A stretch of 36,198 nucleotides of DNA from Achromobacter agilis (GTDB lineage Bacteria > Pseudomonadota > Gammaproteobacteria > Burkholderiales > Burkholderiaceae_B): assembly GCF_900496965.1 (NCBI RefSeq), contig NZ_UFQB01000042.1, positions 1 to 36,198 on the forward strand, read 5' to 3'. Position 1 is the stretch's first letter; the number at the start of each line of letters is the position of its first letter. Below the pieces are notes generated by a model. It did not search any database and was not told the origin of the DNA. It was given only the letters and a program-made list of their open reading frames with translations. The position numbers and the translations under genes were made by a program. Below, in pieces: positions 1 through 8,127 of the stretch.

Positions 1-200
1 CCCGGGAAACACCCGGGCAGGCCGACAGCCATCGCGTATGGGTGTCAGACACTGGGCCGTTGCGACTACCACGCGCAAGCTGCGCGTCGAAGACGAGTGA
101 TGCGGCGGGGCAGGGTGTCTGACACCAACATCTACTGCGTGTCAGACACCCGGGAAACACCCGGGCAGGCCGACGGCCATCGTGTATGGGTGTCAGACAC
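1..200. repeat. GTGTCWGACAC palindrome cluster with a duplicated 52-bp unit
   Basis: Four copies of the 11-bp palindrome GTGTCAGACAC or GTGTCTGACAC lie at 42-52, 115-125, 139-149 and 190-200. Positions 1-52 and 149-200 are near-identical direct copies (two differences, at the acagcc/acggcc and atcgcg/atcgtg positions) that start with CCCGGG and end in the palindrome. The remaining bases up to 221 hold nothing else recognisable. The block lies just past the 3' end of the minus-strand LysR gene. The same palindrome family appears at 4064-4115 and 20494-20920. Function is unknown. Confidence 0.85.
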
Positions 201-221
201 AGACACTGGTTCCTGTCGCGA

Positions 222-1136
222 CTACCCTAGCCCCAGCAGGCTCTCGCACAACCGCGGCGACTTCAGTTTCTGCAGCCACCACTTCAGCGCCTCGCCCGGC
301 GGCTCGGCCCGCCAGGCGTAGGCCACGTGTTCCGTCAGGGACATGCCTTCGTCCGTCTCGCACACCACCAGCAGCCCCTGCGCCAGATAGGGCGCGGCGA
401 GGGTCAGCGGCAGGTAGCCACAGCCCAGGCCGCGGATCTGGGCGTCGATCTTGGCCTGCATGGTGGGCATGACCAGCGTGGGCTGCTCCGCCAGGATGCC
501 GCGGGTCTGCGGCGCAAGATTGCGGGACGTGTCCGCCACGACCACCGCGCAGTAGCGGGTGATGTCGGCGCGGCTGAGCGGCTGCGGCAGGGCCGCGAGG
601 GGATGATGGGCCGCTACGCAGAACCCGAACTGCGACTGCCCGATTGCTTGCGAGCGGTAGGGGCCGGTGGGCTCGCCCGCCGCGCCGGCGCCAATCACCA
701 GGTCCGCGCGCCCCGACGTCAGGGCGTCCCAGTTGCCGCTCAGCACTTCGCTGGAAAAGCGCAGCGTGGTCGCGCTGCCGAGCGCCTGGAATTCCTCGAT
801 CAGGTCATAGAGCGGGCGCCAGGGCAGCACGGCGCTGACGGCAATGCGCAGTTCCACCTCCCAGCCCGTGGCGATGCGCTTGACGCGGCAGGCCAGGTCG
901 TCCAGCGATTGCAGCACATAGCGCCCGTCCCGCAGCAGCGTCTCGCCGGCCGGCGTCAGCAGCGCGCGGTGCCCCGAGCGGTCGAACAGCAGCACGTCCA
1001 GGCCGTCTTCGAGCTTGCGGATGGAATAGGTGACGGCGGAAGGGACCTTGCCCAGCTCGCGCGCGGCCTTGGCGAAGCTGCCGTGGCGCGCGATGGCATC
1101 CATCAGGATGAGGAGTTCGGGGGTGATCGGCTGCAT
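222..1136 (-). CDS. LysR-family transcriptional regulator (divergent to pirin genes)
   Basis: A LysR-type regulator of about 304 residues: an N-terminal winged helix-turn-helix (roughly residues 10-60, with the typical AKAARELGKVPSAVTYSIRK pattern) followed by a periplasmic-binding-protein-like effector domain. The reading frame can be extended to a TTG at 1154, but the ATG at 1136 is preferred because the TTG start would lie inside a perfect palindrome (1149-1165) that looks like the operator. No strong ribosome binding site is visible for either start. It is divergently oriented to two pirin genes, the usual arrangement for a LysR regulator and its targets, so it probably controls them and itself. 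The inducer cannot be told from the sequence. Confidence 0.9.
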   Translation of the reverse strand: MQPITPELLILMDAIARHGSFAKAARELGKVPSAVTYSIRKLEDGLDVLLFDRSGHRALLTPAGETLLRDGRYVLQSLDDLACRVKRIATGWEVELRIAVSAVLPWRPLYDLIEEFQALGSATTLRFSSEVLSGNWDALTSGRADLVIGAGAAGEPTGPYRSQAIGQSQFGFCVAAHHPLAALPQPLSRADITRYCAVVVADTSRNLAPQTRGILAEQPTLVMPTMQAKIDAQIRGLGCGYLPLTLAAPYLAQGLLVVCETDEGMSLTEHVAYAWRAEPPGEALKWWLQKLKSPRLCESLLGLG

Positions 1137-1148
1137 CGGAATCCAGGT

Positions 1149-1165
1149 ATTCAAATAATTTGAAT
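1149..1165. promoter_or_regulatory. Perfect 17-bp palindrome, probable LysR operator
   Basis: ATTCAAAT-A-ATTTGAAT is a perfect inverted repeat with 8-bp arms in the LysR/pirin divergent intergenic region. Its core TTCAAAT-A-ATTTGAA fits the T-N11-A form typical of LysR-type binding sites. It lies 13 bases upstream of the preferred LysR start codon and 142 bases before the pirin start. Confidence 0.65.
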
Positions 1166-1306
1166 GGTTTCGTCAAAATATAGCGCCAAACGGTGAACCC
1201 GGCACGCGCACAATATCACTCATGCCGGTGGTGCGGCGGCTTCTCCCGGATCGGGACCCCACGCAAGGCCGCACGACCATTCACATTATTGAAACAGGAG
1301 TCCGCA

Positions 1307-2005
<699 letters not shown>

Positions 2006-2081
2006 CGCATCTGCCGGGCGGAATTCTCCGCCCGGCAGGCCTTAAGATGGTTCTTGGTTCCTTCATCCGGAGCGTTTCCCT

Positions 2082-2987
2082 ATGTCCACCCTATCCGAAG
2101 CAGGCGAAAGCCAGATTGAAACCGTCGTGGTCCCGCGCACGAGCGACCTGGGCGGCTTTTCCGTCCGGCGAGCCATTCCGTCGGCGCAGCGCCGCACTGT
2201 GGGGCCGTTCGTCTTTCTCGACCACATGGGTCCCGTCGAATTCGCCCCGGGTTCGGGCATCGACGTGCGGCCGCACCCGCACATCGGCCTGTCCACCGTA
2301 ACCTATCTGTACGAAGGCTCGATGGTGCACCGCGACGGCGCGGGACATACGCAGACCATCCTGCCCGGCGAGGTCAACTGGATGACCGCGGGCCGCGGCA
2401 TTGTGCATTCCGAGCGCTCCTCGCCGGAAAGCCGGCAGGCCGCGCAGCGGCTCTGTGGCCTGCAGATTTGGGTCGGCCTGCCCAAGGCGCTCGAAGAAAC
2501 CGATCCGGGCTTCACGCATTACGGGCTGGATGCCCAGCCCGTCATCGAAGGCGAGGGCGTGCGCGCCCAGGTCGTCGCCGGTTCGCTTTTCGGCAAGACG
2601 TCCGGCGTGAAGACGCTGTCGCCGCTGTTCTACGGCGACATGCAATTGCAGGCGGGCGCCACCACGGTCCTGCCGGCCGAGCATGAAGAGCGCGCCGCCT
2701 ATCTGGCGCAAGGCACTGTCGAAATCGACGGGCAGGAATTCGAAAGCGGCCGCCTGGTCGTCTTCGCGCCGGGCCGCCCCGTGCAGATCCGCGCCAAGAC
2801 CGCCGCGCGCTTCGCGGTGCTGGGTGGCGAACCGCTGGACGGACCGCGCTTCATCTGGTGGAACTTCGTCTCCAGCAACAAGGACCGCATCGAACAGGCC
2901 AAGCAGGACTGGCAGCGCAACCGCTTCGACCAGGTCGTGCCCGGCGACGAGACCGAGTACATCCCGCTGCCCGAGCCGCGCGCCTAG
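2082..2987 (+). CDS. Pirin family protein (second copy, longer form)
   Basis: A 301-residue pirin-family bicupin, distinct from its 232-residue neighbour. The N-terminal cupin carries the metal set His65, His67, His109 and Glu111, within RPHPHIGLSTVTYLYEG and GRGIVHSER-type motifs. The C-terminal half is the pirin C domain and ends in a segment seen in longer pirins (FIWWNFVSSNKDRIEQAK). GGAG lies about 12 bases upstream of the ATG. Placement 76 bp behind the first pirin gene with no obvious terminator suggests co-transcription. Pirins are proposed redox-sensing or dioxygenase proteins; the role here is inferred from family only. Confidence 0.9.
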   Translation: MSTLSEAGESQIETVVVPRTSDLGGFSVRRAIPSAQRRTVGPFVFLDHMGPVEFAPGSGIDVRPHPHIGLSTVTYLYEGSMVHRDGAGHTQTILPGEVNWMTAGRGIVHSERSSPESRQAAQRLCGLQIWVGLPKALEETDPGFTHYGLDAQPVIEGEGVRAQVVAGSLFGKTSGVKTLSPLFYGDMQLQAGATTVLPAEHEERAAYLAQGTVEIDGQEFESGRLVVFAPGRPVQIRAKTAARFAVLGGEPLDGPRFIWWNFVSSNKDRIEQAKQDWQRNRFDQVVPGDETEYIPLPEPRA

Positions 2988-3079
2988 CGTTCCGGCCCGC
3001 GGCCACACCCGCCGCGCCGGCCTGGCGCGGCGGTATGATGCGCGTCCCGACCCCAACAACAATCCGGGATGGAGACACT

Positions 3080-4057
3080 ATGCATCGCTATACCGTCAAC
3101 ACGCTGCGCGGCCTGGCCGCGCTGGCGCTGATCCAGGGCGCTACCTCGGCGCTGGCCGCGGGCTATCCGGCCAAACCCATCACCTTCATCGTTCCCTACA
3201 CCGCCGGCGGCACCACCGACCTGGTGGCGCGCACGGCCGGCCAGAAAGTGGCAGAAAAACTGGGCCAGCCGGTCGTCGTCGAGAACCGTCCGGGCGCAGG
3301 CGGCAACATCGGCATGGATGCCGTGGCGAAGGCCGCGCCCGACGGCTACACCATCGGCTTCGGCGCGATTTCCACGAACGCCCTGAATCCGTTCGTCTAC
3401 CCGTCCATGCCTTTCGATCCCACCAAGGATTTCACGGGCGTCAGCATGCTGGGCGCGTCCACCGTGGTGCTGGAAACGGGGCCGGCCCTGAAGGTGGGCA
3501 GCGTCAAGGACCTGGTCGCGTACGCCAAGCAGCATCCGGGCACATCCTTCGGCACGCCGGGCACCGGCACGTCCATGCATCTGGCGGGCGTGATGTTCGA
3601 CCAGCTGACCGGCGCCGGCATGCAGCACATTCCGTACAAGGGCAGCGCCCAGGCGCTGAACGATCTGCTGGGCGGGCATTTGCCGGTGATGTTCGACAAT
3701 CTGCCGGCGTCGCTGCCGCACATCAAGGCGGGCAAGGTGCACGCGCTGGCCGTCACGGGCAGCAAGCGCGCGCCGGCGCTGCCGGACGTGCCCACACTCG
3801 CCGAACTGGGCTACGAGGCCGCGGTGGTGGATCCGTGGTTCGCGGTATATGGCCCGGCGGGCATGTCGCCCGAGGCGACCAAGGCCCTGAGCGACGCCTT
3901 CCAGTGGGCCCTGGCCCTGCCGGAAGTGAAAGACAAGCTGGAGCAGGCGGGCTTCATGCCCTATGGCTCCACGCCCCAGGAAGTGGAGCGCCTGACCCGC
4001 AGCCAGCATGACGCCTTCAAGGCCCTGTCGCAAAAGGTGAAGCTGTCGGCGGATTGA
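3080..4057 (+). CDS. Tripartite tricarboxylate transporter (Bug/TctC family) substrate-binding protein
   Basis: A 325-residue periplasmic Bug receptor. The N-terminus is a clear Sec signal peptide (cleavage after the ALA-type site near residue 26), followed by the family signature YPAKPITFIVPYTAGGTTD and, later, VVENRPGAGGNIG and APDGYTIGF. The start is the ATG at 3080, with GGGATGGAG-type sequence just upstream; the in-frame extension to 2858 runs back into the pirin gene and is rejected. No TctA/TctB membrane partners are nearby, as is common for the many orphan Bug proteins of Bordetella and Achromobacter. It probably binds a carboxylate; the ligand is unknown. Linkage to the pirin genes could be functional or accidental. 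Confidence 0.93.
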   Translation: MHRYTVNTLRGLAALALIQGATSALAAGYPAKPITFIVPYTAGGTTDLVARTAGQKVAEKLGQPVVVENRPGAGGNIGMDAVAKAAPDGYTIGFGAISTNALNPFVYPSMPFDPTKDFTGVSMLGASTVVLETGPALKVGSVKDLVAYAKQHPGTSFGTPGTGTSMHLAGVMFDQLTGAGMQHIPYKGSAQALNDLLGGHLPVMFDNLPASLPHIKAGKVHALAVTGSKRAPALPDVPTLAELGYEAAVVDPWFAVYGPAGMSPEATKALSDAFQWALALPEVKDKLEQAGFMPYGSTPQEVERLTRSQHDAFKALSQKVKLSAD

Positions 4058-4063
4058 TGGGGG

Positions 4064-4115
4064 GTGTCAGACACTGTTGGGTGGCGTGGGTTGTGGCGTC
4101 TCAAGTGTCAGACAC
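4064..4115. repeat. Pair of GTGTCAGACAC palindromes between converging genes
   Basis: Two exact copies at 4064-4074 and 4105-4115, separated by 30 bases, fill the short gap between the stop codon of the Bug gene (4057) and the stop codon of the ABC ATPase gene (4131, minus strand). They are the same element as at 1-200 and 20494-20920. They could act in convergent transcript ends or as protein binding sites; no T-tract follows either copy. Confidence 0.85.
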
Positions 4116-4130
4116 CCACCAAACACAACC

Positions 4131-4916
4131 TTACCTACCCCGGGCAAACGCCTGCTCGCGCCGCTCTTCCAGCGCCTCGCGCCGGATGAAGTCGCGCACG
4201 AACGCGTTGGCGGGATGGTGGTGCAGGTTGTAGGGCGTATCCCATTGCGCGATGCTGCCCTTGGACATGATCCCGATGCGGTCGGCGATGGCGAAAGCCT
4301 CGGCCTGGTTGTGCGTGACCAGGATAGCGGTGTGGCCGGTCGTCTTCAGGATGTCGCGCACTTCGAAGGCCAGCCGTTCGCGCGTGTCCACGTCCAGATT
4401 GGAGAACGGCTCGTCCAGCAGCAGCAGGTCGGGCGAGGGCGCCAGCGCGCGCGCCAGCGCGACGCGCTGCTGCTGGCCGCCGGAGATTTCGTGCGGATAG
4501 CTGTTGGCGGCGTGCGCCAGGCCCACCAGCTCTAGCATTTCCTCGACGCGGCGGGCGCGTTCGGCGCGCGCCAGCTTGCGCAGCCCGAAGGCCACGTTCA
4601 GCGCGACCGTCAGGTGCGGGAACAGGGCGTAATCCTGGAACATCATGCCGACCCGGCGCAGTTCCGGGGCCACCTGTACGGTGGGCGACGAAATGACCGT
4701 GCCGTCCAGCAGGATGCGGCCGGCGCGCACCGGCTCGAAACCGGCGATGGCGCGCAGCACGGTGGTCTTGCCGCAGCCGGATTCTCCCAGCAGGCAGCCG
4801 ATATGCCCGACGGGCAAGCCCAGGGTCAGGTCCTGCACGATGGGCTTGGGGCCGGCGGGGGTGTCGTAGGCCAGGGAAAGGTGATCGAGTTCTAACAGAT
4901 CGGGCACGATGATCAA
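4131..4916 (-). CDS. fbpC: Ferric iron ABC transporter, ATP-binding protein
   Basis: A 261-residue ABC ATPase energising ferric iron import across the inner membrane. Visible motifs: Walker A GESGCGKT (44-51), Q-loop MFQD (92-95), signature ISGGQQQ (144-150), Walker B LLLLDEP (164-170) and H-loop His202. It is shorter than FbpC proteins of about 350 residues and appears to lack the C-terminal TOBE-type regulatory domain. The start is most likely TTG (4916-4914), overlapping the TGA of fbpB by four bases (TTGA), which suggests translational coupling; there is no in-frame ATG near, and a GTG three codons later is the alternative. The assignment to iron rests on the adjacent fbpB and fbpA genes. 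Confidence 0.92.
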   Translation of the reverse strand: MIIVPDLLELDHLSLAYDTPAGPKPIVQDLTLGLPVGHIGCLLGESGCGKTTVLRAIAGFEPVRAGRILLDGTVISSPTVQVAPELRRVGMMFQDYALFPHLTVALNVAFGLRKLARAERARRVEEMLELVGLAHAANSYPHEISGGQQQRVALARALAPSPDLLLLDEPFSNLDVDTRERLAFEVRDILKTTGHTAILVTHNQAEAFAIADRIGIMSKGSIAQWDTPYNLHHHPANAFVRDFIRREALEERREQAFARGR

Positions 4917-6583
4917 TGTCCCATTTTCAGATTGGTCCGGGCCAGCAAGATGACGGGAAACAGGCCGGCCAGCAAGATGGCCAGCGCCGCCACGGCGCCT
5001 TCCTCATAGGTGCCGCGGGCGGCCTCCGCATAGAGCCAGGTTGCCAGGGTGTCGAAATTCATGGGGCGCAGCAGCAGCGTGGCGGGCAATTCCTTCATAG
5101 CGTCCACGAAGACCAGCAGCGCGCTGGCCGCCAGCGCGGGGCGCAGCAGCGGCAGGTGCACGCGGCGCAGGGTGCCCGCGGAGCTTTCGCCCAGCAGGCG
5201 CGACGCCTGCTCGAGCGACGGCGGAATGCGCGCCAGACCGGCTTCCAGCGCGCCGGTGGAGATCGCCAGGAAGCGGATGGCGTAGGCGCAGACCAGCGCG
5301 CCCATCGAGCCCATCAGGAACAGCCCGCTGCCGCCGAATACCGTGGCGACCGCCGAGTCGATCCAGACGAAGGGCGTCAGCAGGCCGATGGCCAGCACGG
5401 TGCCGGGCACCGCGTAGCCCAGGCTGGCGATGCGGGCGCAGGCGCGCCCGGGATTGAAGCCGGCGCTTTCGCGCAGGGTGCGTCCCGCCCAGGCTACGAC
5501 GAGCCCGCACAGCAGGGTGACCACCGTGGCGCTGAACGCCACGATCAGCGTGTTGCTCAAGCCCCGGATCAACTGGTCGGAGACGCCGCCCACCAGGTGC
5601 AGGCGCTTGTAGGTTTCGACGACGAGATACAGCGCGGGGGCGACGAAGCCCGCCAGCACCGGAATCCAGCCCAGCGCCACCGCGGCGGCCGCGGCCGGGC
5701 CGCGCAGGCGGCGCGGCTGCATGGGGCGCATGCGCTGGGTATTGGCGTAGCGCTGGCGCTTGCGTCCGTGCCGTTCGAGCAGGATCAGCCCGATTACGAT
5801 TGCCAGCATCGTGAGCGCGATCTGGGCGGCGCCGGCGAGGTCGGAGCGCGTGACCCAGGTGGTGTAGACGGAAACGGTCAGCGTCTGCACGCCCAGGAAT
5901 TCGGATGCGCCGATGTCGTTCAGGGTTTCCAGCAGCGCCAGGCTGACGCCGACCACGATGGCGGGGCGGGCCAGCGGCAAGGCGACGCGGTAGAACACCG
6001 CGAGGCGGCCGGCGCCCAGCGTGCGGGCTGCCTCGAGCAGGCTGGCGGCCTGCGTCATGAACATGACGCGAGTGCTGAGGTAGACGTAGGGATACAGCAC
6101 GAAGCCCAGCACGAAGATGGCGCCGTAGATCGAGCGCAGGTCGGGCAGGCGGAACTGGCGCGGGCTGTCGTAGCCCAGCAGCGCGCGGATCGCGGTCTGT
6201 ATCGGGCCAATGGGATGCAGCAGGTCCAGGTAGGCGAAAGCGATGATGTAGGTGGGCACCGCCAGCGGCAGCAGCAGGGCCCAGGTCAGGACGCGGCGGG
6301 TAGGGAAGTCGTAGGCCGTCACCAGCCATGCGGCGCCCGTGCCCAGCAGCGTGACCAGCACGCCGACGCCAGCCAGCAGCATGGCGGTATTGGCCAGCGC
6401 CTGGGGCAGCACGTAACTGGCGAGATGCTGCCAGTGGGCAAGCTCGCCGCCCAGCGCCCACCAGCCCAGCGTCAGGACGGGCGCCAATACGGCCAGCGCG
6501 ATCAGGGCGGCGCCGGCCAGCCAGCCGGCCCCGCGTTCAGTCCAGCGCAGACGCAGCGGCCGGGGCAAAGAATCTGTGTGCAT
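4913..6583 (-). CDS. fbpB: Ferric iron ABC transporter, permease protein
   Basis: A 556-residue inner-membrane permease made of two fused halves, each with about six membrane segments, as is usual for FbpB/SfuB/HitB. The two binding-protein-dependent permease (EAA-type) loops can be seen around SLLEAARTLGAGRL in the first half and SLEQASRLLGESSAGTLRRV in the second. It starts at the ATG at 6583; no strong ribosome binding site precedes it. Its stop overlaps the start of fbpC. Between fbpA and this gene there is a stable hairpin (6611-6642), so it probably shares the fbpA transcript at reduced level. It forms the channel for Fe3+ delivered by FbpA. Confidence 0.93.
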   Translation of the reverse strand: MHTDSLPRPLRLRWTERGAGWLAGAALIALAVLAPVLTLGWWALGGELAHWQHLASYVLPQALANTAMLLAGVGVLVTLLGTGAAWLVTAYDFPTRRVLTWALLLPLAVPTYIIAFAYLDLLHPIGPIQTAIRALLGYDSPRQFRLPDLRSIYGAIFVLGFVLYPYVYLSTRVMFMTQAASLLEAARTLGAGRLAVFYRVALPLARPAIVVGVSLALLETLNDIGASEFLGVQTLTVSVYTTWVTRSDLAGAAQIALTMLAIVIGLILLERHGRKRQRYANTQRMRPMQPRRLRGPAAAAAVALGWIPVLAGFVAPALYLVVETYKRLHLVGGVSDQLIRGLSNTLIVAFSATVVTLLCGLVVAWAGRTLRESAGFNPGRACARIASLGYAVPGTVLAIGLLTPFVWIDSAVATVFGGSGLFLMGSMGALVCAYAIRFLAISTGALEAGLARIPPSLEQASRLLGESSAGTLRRVHLPLLRPALAASALLVFVDAMKELPATLLLRPMNFDTLATWLYAEAARGTYEEGAVAALAILLAGLFPVILLARTNLKMGH

Positions 6584-6610
6584 GCTTCAAGTCGATTGCA
6601 TCAATGGCAA

Positions 6611-6642
6611 GGCCTGCTCCCCGGAAAAGAAGGGAGCAGGCC
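6611..6642 (-). terminator. Stable hairpin between fbpA and fbpB (attenuator or mRNA end protector)
   Basis: GGCCTGCTCCC (6611-6621) pairs perfectly with GGGAGCAGGCC (6632-6642): an 11-bp GC-rich stem with a 10-base loop. It lies 86 bases after the fbpA stop and 27 bases before fbpB. No U-tract follows on the minus strand, so it is more likely a processing or stabilising element that keeps fbpA mRNA in excess than a full terminator. Confidence 0.6.
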
Positions 6643-6728
6643 CTACGCGCGGAACGAGATACCGCCCGCGCGTCTATCTCTGCCACATGGCGGGGCCACG
6701 CCCGTAGGCATGGCGGCCCATGGGCCTA

Positions 6729-7772
6729 TCAGTTGTCGAAACCGACCTTGTCCACCAGTTCGCTGGCCTGCTTGCGGTACTTGGCGATTTCGGTCAGGGG
6801 CAGCGGGTCGACCTTCAGCTCGCCGAAGCTGGCGATGACGGGGTCCAGCTTCACGCCCTTGCGGACCGGGTATTCATAGTTGGCTTGCGCGTACAGGGCC
6901 TGGGCGGGTTCGGACACCAGGAAGTCGAGCAGCTTGACCGCGTTGGCCTTGTTGGGCGCGTGGGCCGCGACGGCCGCGCCGCTGACGTTCACGTGCGTGC
7001 CGCCGCTCTTGGCGTTGGCGAAGGTCGGGCGGATGACCTTGATGGCGTCGCCCCACTTGCGGGCGTCGGTGCCGGGTTCCGCGTTCTTCATGTGGCCGAC
7101 GTAATAGGCGTTGGCCAGGCCGATGTCGCAGATGCCGCCGAGAATGTCGCGCGCCACGTCGCGGTCGCCGCCGGCGGCCTTGCGGCCCAGGTTGGCCTTG
7201 ACGCTGCGCAGCCATTTTTCGGTGGCTTCGGCGCCGTCATGCGCGATCATGGAGGCGATCAGCGCGGTGTTGTAGGGGTGCTGGCCCGAACGGATGCAAA
7301 CCTTGCCCTTCCACTTGGGATCGGCGAGGTCTTCGTAGCGGAAGCTTTCCAGCTTCAGGTCTTTTTCGACATACAGCACGCGGTCGCGCAGCGACAGGGC
7401 ATACCACTTGCCATCGGCGCCGCGCAGGTTGGCGGGGATGACCGACTCCAGGGTTTCCGACTTGACGGCCTGGGTTACGCCGCCGTCCACCAGATCCAGC
7501 AGGTTGCCGATGTCCACGGTCATCAGCACGTCGGCGGGCGACTTGGCGCCTTCGGCCTTGACGCGTTCCAGCAGGCCGTCCTTGACGAACACGGTATTGA
7601 CCTTGATCCCGCTTTCCTTGGTGAAGGCGTCGAGCAGGGGCTGGATCAGCTTGGGCTCGCGGGTGGTGTACAGGCTGACTTCCTCGGCGGCGTTGGCCGA
7701 CACGGTGAAGGCGGCGGCGCCGGCCAGCGCCAGGGCGCGCAGCAGCGAATTCAATTGGGGACGCTTGGTCAT
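6729..7772 (-). CDS. fbpA: Ferric iron ABC transporter, periplasmic Fe3+-binding protein
   Basis: A 347-residue periplasmic iron-binding protein of the FbpA/HitA/SfuA group. It has a Sec signal peptide (hydrophobic core LLRALALAGAAAF, cleavage near residue 28-29, then AEEVSLYTTREPKL). The adjacent tyrosine pair that coordinates Fe3+ in this family is present at Tyr223-Tyr224 (LANAYYVGHM). The start is the ATG at 7772. It is first in the fbpABC operon and is preceded by a Fur-like site at 7854-7872, so expression in iron limitation is expected. The ligand could be free Fe3+ or a chelate released from a siderophore; sequence cannot decide. Confidence 0.94.
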   Translation of the reverse strand: MTKRPQLNSLLRALALAGAAAFTVSANAAEEVSLYTTREPKLIQPLLDAFTKESGIKVNTVFVKDGLLERVKAEGAKSPADVLMTVDIGNLLDLVDGGVTQAVKSETLESVIPANLRGADGKWYALSLRDRVLYVEKDLKLESFRYEDLADPKWKGKVCIRSGQHPYNTALIASMIAHDGAEATEKWLRSVKANLGRKAAGGDRDVARDILGGICDIGLANAYYVGHMKNAEPGTDARKWGDAIKVIRPTFANAKSGGTHVNVSGAAVAAHAPNKANAVKLLDFLVSEPAQALYAQANYEYPVRKGVKLDPVIASFGELKVDPLPLTEIAKYRKQASELVDKVGFDN

Positions 7773-7853
7773 GACGAAGGGCTCCGGCTAGGGCTGCGGC
7801 GGGTAAGCACGGCTTGGCACGTGTTCCAGCCGCTTGAAAAGCGGTCTGCTAAC

Positions 7854-7872
7854 GAAAATGATTATCAAATTG
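7854..7872 (-). promoter_or_regulatory. fbpA: Fur-box-like site upstream of fbpA
   Basis: Read on the minus strand the site contains TGATAATCATTTTC, 13 of 14 bases identical to the right part of the 19-bp Fur consensus GATAATGATAATCATTATC; over all 19 bases about 14 match. It lies about 82 bases upstream of the fbpA start, in an otherwise GC-rich region. This supports iron-responsive repression of fbpABC. Confidence 0.65.
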
Positions 7873-7935
7873 GCATGCGACGATAACAGGAAGCCATGCG
7901 CCGTTCAACTACCAGTAAGTCTAAGGTCCAGGCCC

Positions 7936-7976
7936 TTGATCCCCATCAATACGGCATAAGGGTATTACGGAATAAT
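7936..7976 (+). promoter_or_regulatory. fpr: FNR-type box plus -10 element for fpr
   Basis: TTGATCCCCATCAA at 7936-7949 is an exact FNR/ANR half-site pair (TTGAT-N4-ATCAA). AATAAT at 7971-7976 would be the -10 hexamer, putting the transcript start near 7983-7984 and the box centre at about -41.5, the standard class II activation distance. Downstream, GACCCT and AGGGTC (7995-8000 and 8008-8013) form an inverted repeat in the leader. The 355-base gap between fbpA and fpr thus holds the Fur-like site, this promoter and a leader of about 145 bases; nothing coding was seen. Confidence 0.6.
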
Positions 7977-8127
7977 GAGAGAAGTTATCATCAAGACCCT
8001 GTAGAATAGGGTCAACCCTAATGCCGGCCGCGTCCTTTGTGCGGCACGGAATGACCCCGCGATGCGAAGCCGGTCCCGCCTGGAAACCAGACCCGTCCGG
8101 CTCTGTTTCGCTCTTACTTCATACGAC

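Noticed and set aside
2683..4011. 442-residue open frame overlapping the second pirin and the Bug gene
   Set aside because: Out-of-frame shadow; Arg/Pro/Gly/Ser-rich, while the other frame has a signal peptide and Bug motifs.
4916..6838. 640-residue open frame on the plus strand opposite fbpB
   Set aside because: It is the complement of a clear permease gene; the translation is dominated by Gln, Arg, Gly and His with no domain, as expected for antisense frames in GC-rich DNA.
6720..7886. 388-residue open frame opposite fbpA
   Set aside because: Complement of fbpA; it crosses the Fur-like site and has no family resemblance.
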